From an uncultured Bacteroides sp. (GTDB lineage Bacteria; Bacteroidota; Bacteroidia; Bacteroidales; Bacteroidaceae), in the NCBI GenBank assembly GCA_947646015.1, contig CANSEY010000001.1, positions 186,001 to 250,000 on the forward strand: 64,000 bases of DNA, in the 5' to 3' direction. The stretch's first letter is position 1. Every line of letters starts with the position of its first letter. The position numbers and the translations under genes were made by a program. The notes below the pieces were generated by a model, which was not told the origin of the DNA, did no database searches, and saw only the letters and a program-made list of their open reading frames with translations. Positions 18,701 to 31,906 of this stretch are shown here, in pieces.

Positions 18701-19576
18701 ATGCATCTAAAAGAATTTATCCAATATTATAATGTATCATTTACATCTAATGAGGAAATTGCTTTTTGGTATATCAATCCTAAATTAATCAACGAAAATA
18801 AAAACATACCAGCCATACAAGATCTTCATTCTATATTATTCGTCATTGACGGAGAATTGAAAATTGAGGTAAATGGAAAAATCTTTCTCATGAACAAAAA
18901 TTGCTTTGCTGATATTAATACCATACATAAGCCAACTTACAGACTTCTCTCCGCATCCGAAAATCTTCGTGCATACCATATCATAATGACCAAAGAGTAT
19001 GTAATGAGGCTAGTGGGAAACAGAAGATTATTTTCTACACGTTATATATGTGAACGAATGAATAACCCAATACTACAAATAACACCTTCAAACACAGGAA
19101 TATTTATAAAGTATCTACTAGATATAAAACAGATTTTTAAAAACGAAGGACATCTGTTCAGAACGGCCATACTGACACATTGCCTATGGAATTTTTTGGC
19201 AGAAGTTGCCAATTTTTCTTTGCTTGAAAAAGAAAAAACTCCAGAGGAGGTAGGCAATAAACGGAAACTGTATATACAGTTCCTTGAAATGATTTCCACA
19301 GAGATAAATAGAAAATACTCCGTAAACTTCTATGCCTCCAGACTATGTGTGACCCCTCAATATCTGCAACGTGTGGTCAAAATGTTTTCCAACAGAACAG
19401 TCCATCAGTGGATAAAAGAAGCTATCATGGGTGAGATCATGAAATTATTAAATGAAACAGATATGACGATACAACAGATAGCTGAAGATCTGGGGTTTCC
19501 TGACCAAGCCGCATTAAGCAAGTTCTTTAAACAAAATAAGAAAGTTCCACCTTCAATATACAGAAATAAGGAGTAA
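18701..19576 (+). CDS. AraC-family transcriptional regulator
   Basis: 291 residues from ATG 18701 (MHLKEFIQYY); upstream codons in frame overlap the -7 box at 18670, so the later start is chosen. The N-terminal half is a cupin-like sensing domain (GELKIEVNGKIFLM), the C-terminal about 100 residues carry two helix-turn-helix units (VNFYASRLCVTPQYLQRVVK and TIQQIAEDLGFPDQAALSKF). A classical soluble, probably sugar- or signal-responsive activator. It is divergent from the SusC/SusD operon and is its likely regulator; repeats in between fit autoregulation. Confidence 0.88.
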   Translation: MHLKEFIQYYNVSFTSNEEIAFWYINPKLINENKNIPAIQDLHSILFVIDGELKIEVNGKIFLMNKNCFADINTIHKPTYRLLSASENLRAYHIIMTKEYVMRLVGNRRLFSTRYICERMNNPILQITPSNTGIFIKYLLDIKQIFKNEGHLFRTAILTHCLWNFLAEVANFSLLEKEKTPEEVGNKRKLYIQFLEMISTEINRKYSVNFYASRLCVTPQYLQRVVKMFSNRTVHQWIKEAIMGEIMKLLNETDMTIQQIAEDLGFPDQAALSKFFKQNKKVPPSIYRNKE

Positions 19577-19769
19577 AAGGATTCTTTATACTTTTATTAA
19601 GAACGGCATTTCCACATTTTCACTTTCAACCGAAAAAGAACGAAAAGCCGCTTGTACTGCCATTAAACATCAACTAAAATGTTAGATTGGAAAATCTCTT
19701 ATGATTTCTTTTCTTGCCTACCAGATTCTAAATTTTCATTTTCCGTTAGGCTGATATAGTATAAATCAA

Positions 19770-19800
19770 GAGAGAGTTAAGCACACAGCTTAACTCCCTC
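19770..19800. terminator. Terminator between convergent AraC and GH20 genes
   Basis: 12-bp stem with one mismatch (19770-19781 with 19789-19800) and a 7-nt loop, 20 bp from the GH20 stop codon. It could serve either strand. Confidence 0.6.
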
Positions 19801-19820
19801 TATCTTATTGAGTTACTATC

Positions 19821-21782
19821 TTATTTCTTATAAACCTTCAGATTTGTAATCTTACTATCAAACTTTCCGGCTTTCTCTAGCGGGAAGACTAAAGTGCGAA
19901 CATAATTCATAGAATCTTTCCCGGCATTATAGTAAAGTTTTTGAGTATTCATTTCCTCTACTACCTGTCCATTGATAAGTAGACGGGTCGACTTATTGTC
20001 ACCACTGATACCGATGGTTGCTTTCTCACCTTTATGGATACGGTGACTAAATGTATTCAAATAACCGTCACGGGCAAAACCCAACATGCCACGGATCGGA
20101 TCGGAAAGATAAAATACGGCATCCGGCGAACGGAACAGTTCCGTACCCTTTGCTTCATTGGCTCCGTCAATGTCAAATGTTACCAGATAATCGTAACCGA
20201 TTTCACGGTGAGGAGTCTCGCTATTGGGAGCAACGGAAGCCTGTTCATACACCAATCCCGGTGTAGTACCGATACGGCCGAGTTGATTAACACCCGGAGC
20301 CTCACTGATGGCATTGCGTTGTTTATCAAAGTCAGCATACGGAACAGATACATCTTTTCCGGTCCACATCTTCACAGCCAAAGTCTGCAAAGCCGGATAA
20401 ACGCGGTGATGAATATCTTTTGTCGAGATGCCATTGCCTACATGATCGTTCCATACGGCAAACATACCGCCGAGGATAGACGGATCTTTCTCCGGGAAAA
20501 CAGCCTTTCCAATCTGTACAGGAGTCCAATTTTCGTACAAATACTTCGTGTTCAGATAATCATAATAGTATCCGGCAGCCGGAACAATGTATACCAGCCC
20601 GTCAGGAATACTAATCAATTTATAGCCTTGCTCTATCATGTCTTTCGGGTTGGCATAGCCATTGTACCAAGCACTCATGATCACATTCTCCGATTTCACC
20701 GGTGTATCACCTTTGGCATGCGTCAGTGCTCCCCATACACAAGCCTGTTTGCCAAAGCTCTCTACATAGCGGATATAATGGTCGGTGAAAGCACGGAACT
20801 TCTCTACTACATCTTTTTTCTTATTTGAGTATTCGTCAGTACCGATATGCACTTTCTTTCCACGGAATACAGGTTCGTCCCCTTCCAGATACTCCTTAAA
20901 TAGTCCATCCATAAACTTATACGTTTCAGGATTAAACAGATCGAGATGGTCCATGCCGTACTCTTTACTGCCGATCTCCGGTTTATAATGTGTAAAGGCA
21001 AGAGTATGCGCCGGAGCATCAATCTCGGGAATGATTTCTACGTAAAGGTTCTCAGCCAACTTTTGTAAATCGATAAATTCACGCTTGGTGTAATAGCCGT
21101 CTTCGGCAGCCAAGCCCGGATAAGTATCCGACTCCAAACGGAAGGCTGCATAAGTTTTCGACCAATCGTGCCCGAAGAACTGTTTAAAGCCATTATCATT
21201 CAAGTGAATCTGCAAAGTATTCATCTTGTAATAAGCCATAATCTTCACATAATCCTGAAGGAAAGAAAGAGGAATAAACTTTCGACCACAATCTATCATA
21301 AAGCCACGCATAGCGTAGTCCGGAAAGTCACGTAAAGTACCTTTCGGGAACTGATGATTTTCGCTCTGTTCCGCAATCTGAAGCAGCGTACGGGTTCCCC
21401 AATATACCCCTATGCTTTCGGGAGCAGTCAGCAAGATACGGTCGGTAACTTTCACCGTATAGCCTTCTTTGCCCAACTTCTTATCTGCACGAATGGCAAG
21501 AATAACATCACCGGCTCCGCCTTTGCCTTGTACTACCTCCGGTTTGTGACCGAACATCGTTTCACAGTCATCGGCCAGCATACGGGCAATGCGCAATAGT
21601 TCCGGCTGATTGGCAGGACAGACTATTTTTGTTGTTTCAGTCGGTACAAATGCCCCTTCGGCACCTTTCCACTCTTTCAGTTCGGGAATCACAAAAGGTT
21701 TGGGATTAACAACTGCACTAACGCCGGGGCAAACCAGGCATAGTGCCACAAGAATCATAAAGAATCGGTTAACAAATTTCAT
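19821..21782 (-). CDS. GH20 beta-N-acetylhexosaminidase
   Basis: 653 residues. Signal peptide ending near residue 24 (GVSA). GH20b-type N-terminal domain (about 30-150), then the TIM-barrel (about 152-500) beginning YAMRGFMIDCGRKF. The catalytic Asp316-Glu317 pair is in HIGTDEY; the acetamido group of the substrate acts as nucleophile in this family. A C-terminal domain (about 530-650) resembles a beta-sandwich. It releases terminal GlcNAc or GalNAc, possibly sulfated, from host glycans in the periplasm or at the surface. It is monocistronic and lies next to the SusC/SusD/AraC set, so it probably belongs to that locus. Confidence 0.92.
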   Translation of the reverse strand: MKFVNRFFMILVALCLVCPGVSAVVNPKPFVIPELKEWKGAEGAFVPTETTKIVCPANQPELLRIARMLADDCETMFGHKPEVVQGKGGAGDVILAIRADKKLGKEGYTVKVTDRILLTAPESIGVYWGTRTLLQIAEQSENHQFPKGTLRDFPDYAMRGFMIDCGRKFIPLSFLQDYVKIMAYYKMNTLQIHLNDNGFKQFFGHDWSKTYAAFRLESDTYPGLAAEDGYYTKREFIDLQKLAENLYVEIIPEIDAPAHTLAFTHYKPEIGSKEYGMDHLDLFNPETYKFMDGLFKEYLEGDEPVFRGKKVHIGTDEYSNKKKDVVEKFRAFTDHYIRYVESFGKQACVWGALTHAKGDTPVKSENVIMSAWYNGYANPKDMIEQGYKLISIPDGLVYIVPAAGYYYDYLNTKYLYENWTPVQIGKAVFPEKDPSILGGMFAVWNDHVGNGISTKDIHHRVYPALQTLAVKMWTGKDVSVPYADFDKQRNAISEAPGVNQLGRIGTTPGLVYEQASVAPNSETPHREIGYDYLVTFDIDGANEAKGTELFRSPDAVFYLSDPIRGMLGFARDGYLNTFSHRIHKGEKATIGISGDNKSTRLLINGQVVEEMNTQKLYYNAGKDSMNYVRTLVFPLEKAGKFDSKITNLKVYKK

Positions 21783-21886
21783 ATCGTGTCGTTATAAAAG
21801 GGTTAATTCAACCGGACATCCGATTGTGGTACCAAAAGTAGTGTAAATCTACCGATTCTCCAACATTCTGTCTAAAATAAAAGAAT

Positions 21887-21932
21887 GTTGGCACCCCGAC
21901 AGACAAAAAGATCTATCTGCCGAAGTGCCAAC
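21887..21932 (-). terminator. Terminator downstream of the PAS histidine kinase gene
   Basis: Arms GTTGGCAC (21887-21894) and GTGCCAAC (21925-21932), extended inward to about 17 bp with three mismatches. On the minus strand it is followed by ATTCTTTTATTTTA. It ends the AraC-kinase operon before the GH20 gene. Confidence 0.7.
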
Positions 21933-22059
21933 GTGGGATCATTGTTTCCGCTGAAACGGTGACCTCATCACAAACAAAACAAACATCAAGCTGATGGGAA
22001 TCATCAACTTGCTACAGAAGTCCTTCTCAGGGAACCTCACGGTCACTCATCCGTAGATT

Positions 22060-23229
22060 TTAAATATGATTGTCGGATAAATTGGGGATAGTAAACCAGA
22101 AAGTCGATCCTTCTCCAACTTCCGATTCCACTCCAATCGTTCCGTGCATACGCTCAATAATAATTTTACAAAGGGACAATCCCAATCCAAGCCCTTGGGT
22201 AAAGCTATCAAGTTTCACAAATCGTTCAAATATCACTTCCTTTTTATCGTTAGGAATACCACATCCGGTATCCGTCACATAAAACCTAATTTGACCATTC
22301 TCTTTCTCTTGATACCCCCAACGAACGGTCCCCTTTGTTGTAAATTTAATAGCATTATCCAATAAGTGCTCCAATATCTGTATCAGCCTGTCCCGATCTG
22401 TATAGATGTGAGCATTCGACTGCTCCCGATCCCAAGCCAAAACCAGGTTGTTCGTTTCTGCTTTGGGAACATACGTCAATTCCATCTCTTTCATCAATGA
22501 ATCGAGGACTACATCCGAACCGACTATGTCCATAACGCCCGACTCAATATTGGAGAGATCGATAACATCGTTCATCAATCGCAAAAGATGCTCCGTATTA
22601 CTCTGTATCAATCCGATATACTCCTGCTGCTCTTTTTCGTCATCTATGATAGAGAGCAAAGATGCAAAACCTACAATCGCATTCAACGGTGTACGTATCT
22701 CATGGTTCATATTAGCAATCAATGCCGATTTCAACCGATTGGCTTCTTCTGCTTTCTCTTTAGCTGCGGTCAGTTCTTCTTCCATAACCTTTCGCCTGGT
22801 AATGGACATCAGCGATCCCTCTACAGTCAACAGTCTGCCATTTTCATCAACTTTCCCGGGAATGGCATGCATTTCCAACCACTCCAATACGAATCCCTCT
22901 CTCTTTTTAGCCCAGAAACGAAGTTCGACCACCACTTTCTTCATTTTGCCTTTCAGTATCCCCCGACAAGCTTCAATCACCCGAAGGCGGTCTTCCTTAT
23001 AGATACCTTGATAAACACGCGCTATAGAAACCGGAAACGAATCATTATGAAAAATCTCCCATCCTGCAGGATCGTCCGACGGACGGGCATCAAACCATAC
23101 CATATGCCCTGCCAGTTCCCACTTCCATGGAAAAACTTCCGCGACCCCAAGCGTCATTAACAACTTGCGGTTCACTTCATTCAGCATCTGCTGAGTCCGC
23201 AACAGTTCGGTTTGTTTTTCTTGTTTCAT
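22060..23229 (-). CDS. Soluble PAS-domain sensor histidine kinase
   Basis: 389 residues without any transmembrane segment. An N-terminal PAS-like domain (about 20-150, with the PAC-like EWLEMHAIPGKVDENGRL stretch) precedes a short coiled coil, HisKA (His176 in NHEIRTPLNAIVGF) and HATPase_c (N box LLDNAIKFT, G1 DTGCGIP, G2 GLGLGLSL). All catalytic motifs are intact. No receiver domain is fused, and no response regulator gene is adjacent: the only partner, 12 bp upstream in the same operon, is an AraC regulator lacking a receiver domain. The phospho-acceptor is therefore unknown. Confidence 0.9.
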   Translation of the reverse strand: MKQEKQTELLRTQQMLNEVNRKLLMTLGVAEVFPWKWELAGHMVWFDARPSDDPAGWEIFHNDSFPVSIARVYQGIYKEDRLRVIEACRGILKGKMKKVVVELRFWAKKREGFVLEWLEMHAIPGKVDENGRLLTVEGSLMSITRRKVMEEELTAAKEKAEEANRLKSALIANMNHEIRTPLNAIVGFASLLSIIDDEKEQQEYIGLIQSNTEHLLRLMNDVIDLSNIESGVMDIVGSDVVLDSLMKEMELTYVPKAETNNLVLAWDREQSNAHIYTDRDRLIQILEHLLDNAIKFTTKGTVRWGYQEKENGQIRFYVTDTGCGIPNDKKEVIFERFVKLDSFTQGLGLGLSLCKIIIERMHGTIGVESEVGEGSTFWFTIPNLSDNHI

Positions 23230-23241
23230 TTAAGCCACTAT

Positions 23242-24117
23242 TTATCGATGCATACGATATTCTGTAAGTGTCATTCCTGTGTGCTTTCTAAAAAAACGCC
23301 CCAGCGACGACTGGTTCGCAAAGTTCGTTTTAATAGATATCTCCTGTATATTCATGGTAGAGTTCTTCAACATGGCTTTGATCTCCAATATGGCATACTC
23401 TACAATCCAATCTTTTGCTGTCTTTCCGCTCGCCTCTTTTATCACCATCGACAGATACTTGGAAGTGATGCATAACTTATCGGCATAGAAAGCGACATCC
23501 TTGTGTTCCCGGTAATGCTGCATAATTAAACAGAAAAAATCATGCGCCAGCTTACTCTTACCCATATCCGATCCCCCTTTTATCAAATGAGACTTGCTGT
23601 AATATTCGTTATAGATATCCAGATAAAAGATTCTCAGTAACAACAATACAGACTCTCTCCTGAAAAAATGGGTAGGGTCTTTTGCCCGCTGTGAGAGTGA
23701 TCCATAAAAAAGTTTGAACCGCTCAATCTCTTCTCCTGTCAATTCATACCAATAATGGCTTCTCATGTAAACAAAGAAAAGAGGAGAAAAACGACTGAAC
23801 CCACTCAACGTATCATCAAAAAGCGCACGCGACAGCACAACTATATTACAAAGAAAATCAGGACTTAGTTCGGTTATCGAAACCAACTGCCCCGGCAGAA
23901 TAACCGCCAGTTCATTCTTAGCAAGAATATGAATATTGTCAAAGATACAGATCTTGGCAGTACCTCTCAAACACAAAATGATCATCCCAACTTCGGTGTA
24001 GGACGGAACAGATGTCACACGAATGTGCTTCATGTTCTCACAAACCATAAGTTCATCCCCCAATAAAGTCGTAGTATAACCATCCGTTATCAATTTCTCA
24101 CTATCCCTGTTTGGCAT
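23242..24117 (-). CDS. AraC-family transcriptional regulator
   Basis: 291 residues. The N-terminal cupin-like region (GTAKICIFDNIHILAKNELA) is followed by a helical linker and a C-terminal double helix-turn-helix (VAFYADKLCITSKYLSMVIK; ISIKTNFANQSSLGRFFRKH). A soluble DNA-binding protein. First gene of a two-gene operon with the PAS histidine kinase. No obvious target operon is adjacent on either side (aroA upstream, GH20 downstream), so its regulon cannot be read from the context. Confidence 0.88.
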   Translation of the reverse strand: MPNRDSEKLITDGYTTTLLGDELMVCENMKHIRVTSVPSYTEVGMIILCLRGTAKICIFDNIHILAKNELAVILPGQLVSITELSPDFLCNIVVLSRALFDDTLSGFSRFSPLFFVYMRSHYWYELTGEEIERFKLFYGSLSQRAKDPTHFFRRESVLLLLRIFYLDIYNEYYSKSHLIKGGSDMGKSKLAHDFFCLIMQHYREHKDVAFYADKLCITSKYLSMVIKEASGKTAKDWIVEYAILEIKAMLKNSTMNIQEISIKTNFANQSSLGRFFRKHTGMTLTEYRMHR

Positions 24118-24139
24118 CAGAATCCTTTCTTTGTTGATA

Positions 24140-24147
24140 CAAAAGTA
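24140..24147 (-). promoter_or_regulatory. -7 box of the AraC-kinase operon
   Basis: TACTTTTG on the minus strand, 22 bp upstream of the ATG at 24117. No clear -33 element. Confidence 0.5.
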
Positions 24148-24363
24148 AAATAACTACATTAACCCCGTAACTACACAAGTCTTTTGGTATCATATTACAG
24201 AAATATGGAGCTACTTCTTGACATTTTTTTATAAACAAAATGTCCTTAGGACCTTAAACAACCTATTTTTTAGCTGTTTGTTCGCTTCGTTAATGTATAT
24301 TGGATTCCGTTCATATCTTTAATATTTTAGGAAGAGGATAGAGGCAAAAAAGAATAGATTTCC

Positions 24364-24371
24364 TATTTTTG
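24364..24371 (+). promoter_or_regulatory. -7 box of aroA
   Basis: TATTTTTG, 30 bp before the ATG at 24402. This excludes in-frame codons from 24369 as the start. Confidence 0.55.
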
Positions 24372-24401
24372 CAACCGAATATAACTATAGAAATAAAGAC
24401 C

Positions 24402-25634
24402 ATGCGTTATCTACTCTCAGCGCCTTCGCAGATAAAGGCCACTATCCAGCTTCCGGCGTCCAAAAGTATCAGCAATCGTGCCCTTATCATCCATGCTCTG
24501 TCAAAAGGAGACGATGTGCTTTCGAACTTGTCCGACTGCGATGATACGCAGGTGATGATAAAAGCTCTGACCGAAGGCAATGAAGTGATTGATATTCTTG
24601 CGGCCGGAACGGCCATGCGCTTTCTGACGGCTTATCTGAGCAGTACTCCGGGTATCCATACCATCACCGGAACGGAACGGATGCAGCAACGACCCATACA
24701 GATATTAGTAAACGCCTTGCGCGAACTGGGAGCCCATATAGAATATGTTCGGAATGAGGGTTTTCCACCCTTACGGATTGAGGGTAGAGAGCTCACGGGC
24801 AGCGAAATCACCCTAAAGGGCAATGTGAGTTCACAATACATATCAGCCCTGTTGATGATCGGTCCGGTACTGAAAAACGGTTTGCAACTCCGGTTGACCG
24901 GAGAAATCGTTTCACGACCTTACATCAACCTGACTTTGCAATTGATGAAAGATTTCGGCGCCTCGGCTTCGTGGACATCCGACCAGAATATCCAGGTTGA
25001 TCCACAACCTTACCACTGCCTTCCGTTTACCGTCGAAAGCGACTGGAGTGCAGCTTCTTACTGGTATCAGATAGCTGCCCTGTCTCCCCAAGCAGATATA
25101 GAACTGACCGGACTGTTCCGCCACAGTTATCAGGGCGACAGCCGCGGAGCAGAAGTATTTGCCCGCCTGGGAGTGGCAACCGAATATACGGAAACAGGTA
25201 TACGACTGAAGAAGAATGGCACATGTGTCGAACGGCTGGATGAAGATTTTGTCGATATTCCCGACCTGGCACAGACCTTTGTTGTGACTTGTGCACTGCT
25301 CAATGTGCCTTTCCGCTTCACCGGGCTGCAAAGCCTCAGAATAAAAGAGACAGACCGGATCGAAGCCCTTAAAACAGAGATGAAAAAGCTCGGGTATATA
25401 TTGCATGACAAAAACGACAGTATCCTTTCCTGGGACGGTGAACGCGTGGAACAACAGACATGTCCCGTTATCAAGACTTACGAGGATCATCGCATGGCTA
25501 TGGCTTTTGCTCCGGCAGCAATTCATTATCCGACAATACAAATAGACGAACCTCAAGTAGTCTCCAAATCATACCCCGGATATTGGGACGATTTGCGCAA
25601 AGCCGGTTTCGGCATCAAGGTCGGAGAAGAATAA
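24402..25634 (+). CDS. aroA: 3-phosphoshikimate 1-carboxyvinyltransferase (EPSP synthase)
   Basis: 410 residues from ATG 24402 (MRYLLSAPSQ). Condenses shikimate-3-phosphate and phosphoenolpyruvate in aromatic amino acid synthesis. Conserved features: LPASKSISNRALI near the N-terminus, AAGTAMRFLTAYL (the family's GNxGT-type loop is AAGTAMR here), RPIQILVNALRELGA, and C-terminal KETDRIEAL and TYEDHRMAMAFA. Slightly shorter than the E. coli enzyme, as usual in Bacteroidetes. Monocistronic, with its own promoter and a downstream hairpin. Confidence 0.95.
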   Translation: MRYLLSAPSQIKATIQLPASKSISNRALIIHALSKGDDVLSNLSDCDDTQVMIKALTEGNEVIDILAAGTAMRFLTAYLSSTPGIHTITGTERMQQRPIQILVNALRELGAHIEYVRNEGFPPLRIEGRELTGSEITLKGNVSSQYISALLMIGPVLKNGLQLRLTGEIVSRPYINLTLQLMKDFGASASWTSDQNIQVDPQPYHCLPFTVESDWSAASYWYQIAALSPQADIELTGLFRHSYQGDSRGAEVFARLGVATEYTETGIRLKKNGTCVERLDEDFVDIPDLAQTFVVTCALLNVPFRFTGLQSLRIKETDRIEALKTEMKKLGYILHDKNDSILSWDGERVEQQTCPVIKTYEDHRMAMAFAPAAIHYPTIQIDEPQVVSKSYPGYWDDLRKAGFGIKVGEE

Positions 25635-25672
25635 GATAGAAAAGACCTTTGCGAGACACACTCCGAAAGATA

Positions 25673-25719
25673 TTGCGCCCTGCTCTCTCAAAGTTCCGAC
25701 TTTGAGGAGCAGGGCGCAA
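25673..25719. terminator. Long GC-rich hairpin after aroA
   Basis: Arms of about 21 bp with one bulged base (25673-25694 and 25699-25719), 4-nt loop TCCG. It lies between the convergent aroA and GH2 genes. No T-tract of note on the + strand. Confidence 0.7.
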
Positions 25720-25779
25720 AACTTCAAACAGATTCAACATCCGCAACGACCATCGGTCTCCTTGTCCGGATAACAATCC

Positions 25780-29442
<3,663 letters not shown>

Positions 29443-29451
29443 CTATTGTTT

Positions 29452-30903
29452 TTACTGAAATAAAGCCGATTGTTTGTACACTCCGAATGTATGGATAGCA
29501 GGACAGGCAAATCCGTCGAGGATACGAAGACGTACCTGTTTGGCTTTTACCGGTTCGAAACGTACGATCCATTTATACCCCACCGTCTGCTTATCGGTTG
29601 CTTCCGGTATCGGGGTCCAGTTACGGCCATCATTAGAGTACTCCACACTCCACTTCGTCGTGCGGTGTCCCAATTCGATCACTTCCTGAATCATCAGGCA
29701 GTCGAACTCTGTCTGCCGGGGAAGAGTGAAAACGATGTCCGAGGTTTTGGCTCCGTCTCGGCCGGCAAAATAAGTTTCCTTATTGTTGTCCGTCAGGAAC
29801 TCCGGACGGAATTTACCTCCGCGTCCGTTCGTTGCTTTCACCTTGGCCTTAGCCAACAGATTGTTTCCGAAGGTTTCATCCAATCCCTGCTTCAGCAAGG
29901 CAGCATGAAGTGAATCGGTAGGATGAATCAGTCCGCGACGATCAGGTGGGAAGTTGAGCAGCAACACGCTGTTGTGACCGACAGAAGTGCAATAAATATC
30001 CCAAAGTTCCTTTACGCTTTTCACGCGGCTGTCTTCCTCAGCATGATAAAACCAACTGGGACGGATCGATACATCGGTTTCGGCAGGGATATATGCATCA
30101 CCGCCTTTTACTCCTTCGTTCAGCCCTTCATAGTTCTTCCATTCATCTCTGACGCATACAGAGTCGGTAGTCGACCAACAAGGATCACCGGCTTTGCCGG
30201 ACTCATTTCCCATCCAACGCACATCGGCAAAAGGATACGAGTTCTTGGTCCCGAAAATGACACAGTCCGGTTGCTTCTCTCGCACAATCTTATACCAATG
30301 AGTATAGACGGGAGTAGTCAGTTCGTCTGCTCCGGCACCGTCCCACCAAGTTTCCCAGACTTTTCCATAGTCACCCATCAATTCTTCCAACTGGTGACCA
30401 TAATACTGCTTGTACTTCTCCGTAGTATAAAGGGGAGAAAGATGCTCGTGCCGGTCGTGCGGACCCAGATAGATGCCCGCCTTAATGCCATACTCCTCGC
30501 AAGCATCCACAAACTCGCGCACAACGTCTCCCTTTCCATTCTTCCAGGCAGAGTTCTTCACCCCATAATCCGTATATTTACTGGGCCAAAGGCAGAACCC
30601 ATCGGCATGTTTGGCTGTAATGATGGCACTAGGGATACCGGCCGACTGAAGGGTACGCATCCACTGTCCGCAATCGAGGGCCGTAGGATTGAATATAGCT
30701 GCCGGAGCACGTCCGTCCCCTTCGTTTACATACTCCTCAAAGGTATTGATACCGAAGTGAAAGAAAGCGATCATCTCCCGGTTATACCACTCTACCTGTC
30801 TCGCACTGGGAGTCAGCCCGTAGGGTTCGGGGGCCTTTTGCCCCCATACAGGTACCGCTACAGCAGCGATTCCCGCCGCTAAAAAGAAATTTCTTAGATT
30901 CAT
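29452..30903 (-). CDS. GH29 alpha-L-fucosidase
   Basis: 483 residues. Signal peptide (about 1-21, ending VWGQ). TIM-barrel with the N-terminal WYNREMIAFFHFGINTF and AIITAKHADGFCLWPSKYTD signatures; the predicted nucleophile is Asp188 in ETWWDGAGAD. The C-terminal about 130 residues form a discoidin-like (F5/8 C) carbohydrate-binding domain. It cleaves terminal alpha-fucose, probably from mucin or N-glycan ends, in the periplasm. The subfamily, and hence linkage preference, cannot be fixed from sight. It is 28 bp downstream of the glycan-binding lipoprotein gene and 117 bp upstream of GH2. Confidence 0.93.
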   Translation of the reverse strand: MNLRNFFLAAGIAAVAVPVWGQKAPEPYGLTPSARQVEWYNREMIAFFHFGINTFEEYVNEGDGRAPAAIFNPTALDCGQWMRTLQSAGIPSAIITAKHADGFCLWPSKYTDYGVKNSAWKNGKGDVVREFVDACEEYGIKAGIYLGPHDRHEHLSPLYTTEKYKQYYGHQLEELMGDYGKVWETWWDGAGADELTTPVYTHWYKIVREKQPDCVIFGTKNSYPFADVRWMGNESGKAGDPCWSTTDSVCVRDEWKNYEGLNEGVKGGDAYIPAETDVSIRPSWFYHAEEDSRVKSVKELWDIYCTSVGHNSVLLLNFPPDRRGLIHPTDSLHAALLKQGLDETFGNNLLAKAKVKATNGRGGKFRPEFLTDNNKETYFAGRDGAKTSDIVFTLPRQTEFDCLMIQEVIELGHRTTKWSVEYSNDGRNWTPIPEATDKQTVGYKWIVRFEPVKAKQVRLRILDGFACPAIHTFGVYKQSALFQ

Positions 30904-30931
30904 GTGTTCGTCTATTTTACAGTTTTGTATA

Positions 30932-31885
30932 TCAGAATAAATTAAGTTCGCTTATCGTCACATGCGGTCCGCCGTTCACGGCCGTGATGGTTACCTTCAG
31001 GTAGCGTCCATCTACAGCAGCGGGCAGGAAGGATCGGAACTCACCCTGTGCCGGAATATCCGTAAACTTAGCGGCTACCGTCCAGGTGGCATTATCATCG
31101 CTCACCTCCACAGTCACCTCTTTCGGCCCGTCATACCCCTCTTCACGTGCCTGGCAAGCGAATCCCTGGATATGGGTTGTTTTCTTCAGGTCAATAACAA
31201 TCCAGTGAGGTGGTTGCGGATGCTGAGTACTCCAGTCGGTACCCCAGAAAGTATTCAGATCGCCATCCAGACAAGCTTCTTTCAGTCCGCTGTGTCCCCA
31301 ATCGCCCTCTTTCGGCTCTTCGGACGAAGCACTCAATGCTTCCCATCCGGTGCGGTCGAGCAACTCCATGTTGCTGGCATCCATCGAACCTCTGAAGATG
31401 AAGTAGATGGTCTGACAGCAATGATCGGCTACCGCTCCCTCCACCGAAGTAATGCTTACGGGCAGCAGATACTCCTTGAACGCCTCGATGTTACCTTTTG
31501 CATGAACCGTGATTACAGCTTCCTCAGACTTCGGTGTCCCGGCTTTTACCAATACCTCTTCAGTCAGGTCGTAAGCGGCTTCCGGCAGCAGTTCATATTC
31601 GGTTCCGTTCTTCGCGTTATACTCGTCTACCTTGCCCGGATCGGCTTGCAGATGTACCACAGCATCATTAGGCAGTCCGTATTCCGTCAGTTGCGGATAG
31701 GTTTCGGGAGTAACGGCCACATTAAAAGTCTGTACATACGGCTCGTCTTCAATGTAGAAATTGGCTTTCACGGCAGTTCCCGCATCGGGTATGTAGATGG
31801 TCAGGTCGCTGTCATTGTCACTGCATCCCACTGTGCAGCAGAATCCGGCAGCCAGAATGGCTGCCTTCAGTATGTTCTGTTTCAT
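30932..31885 (-). CDS. Surface glycan-binding lipoprotein (DUF1735 + F5/8 type C)
   Basis: 317 residues from MKQNILK (a start four codons earlier, 31897, is equally open). Lipoprotein signal with Cys in CTVGCSDND. N-terminal DUF1735-like domain (about 25-165; LPEAAYDLTEEVLVKAG is characteristic) followed by a discoidin/F5-8 C domain (about 175-317; LDGDLNTFWGT, PHWIVIDLKKTTHIQGF). Proteins of this layout bind glycan at the cell surface next to SusC/SusD. It is 9-21 bp downstream of SusD. Confidence 0.85.
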   Translation of the reverse strand: MKQNILKAAILAAGFCCTVGCSDNDSDLTIYIPDAGTAVKANFYIEDEPYVQTFNVAVTPETYPQLTEYGLPNDAVVHLQADPGKVDEYNAKNGTEYELLPEAAYDLTEEVLVKAGTPKSEEAVITVHAKGNIEAFKEYLLPVSITSVEGAVADHCCQTIYFIFRGSMDASNMELLDRTGWEALSASSEEPKEGDWGHSGLKEACLDGDLNTFWGTDWSTQHPQPPHWIVIDLKKTTHIQGFACQAREEGYDGPKEVTVEVSDDNATWTVAAKFTDIPAQGEFRSFLPAAVDGRYLKVTITAVNGGPHVTISELNLF

Positions 31886-31906
31886 GATTCTTCTCATTTT
31901 AAATGT

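Noticed and set aside
22060..24117. Hybrid two-component system of the PUL-regulator type
   Set aside because: The AraC and kinase proteins are separate chains, the kinase lacks a periplasmic propeller and a receiver domain, so this is not a hybrid two-component regulator.
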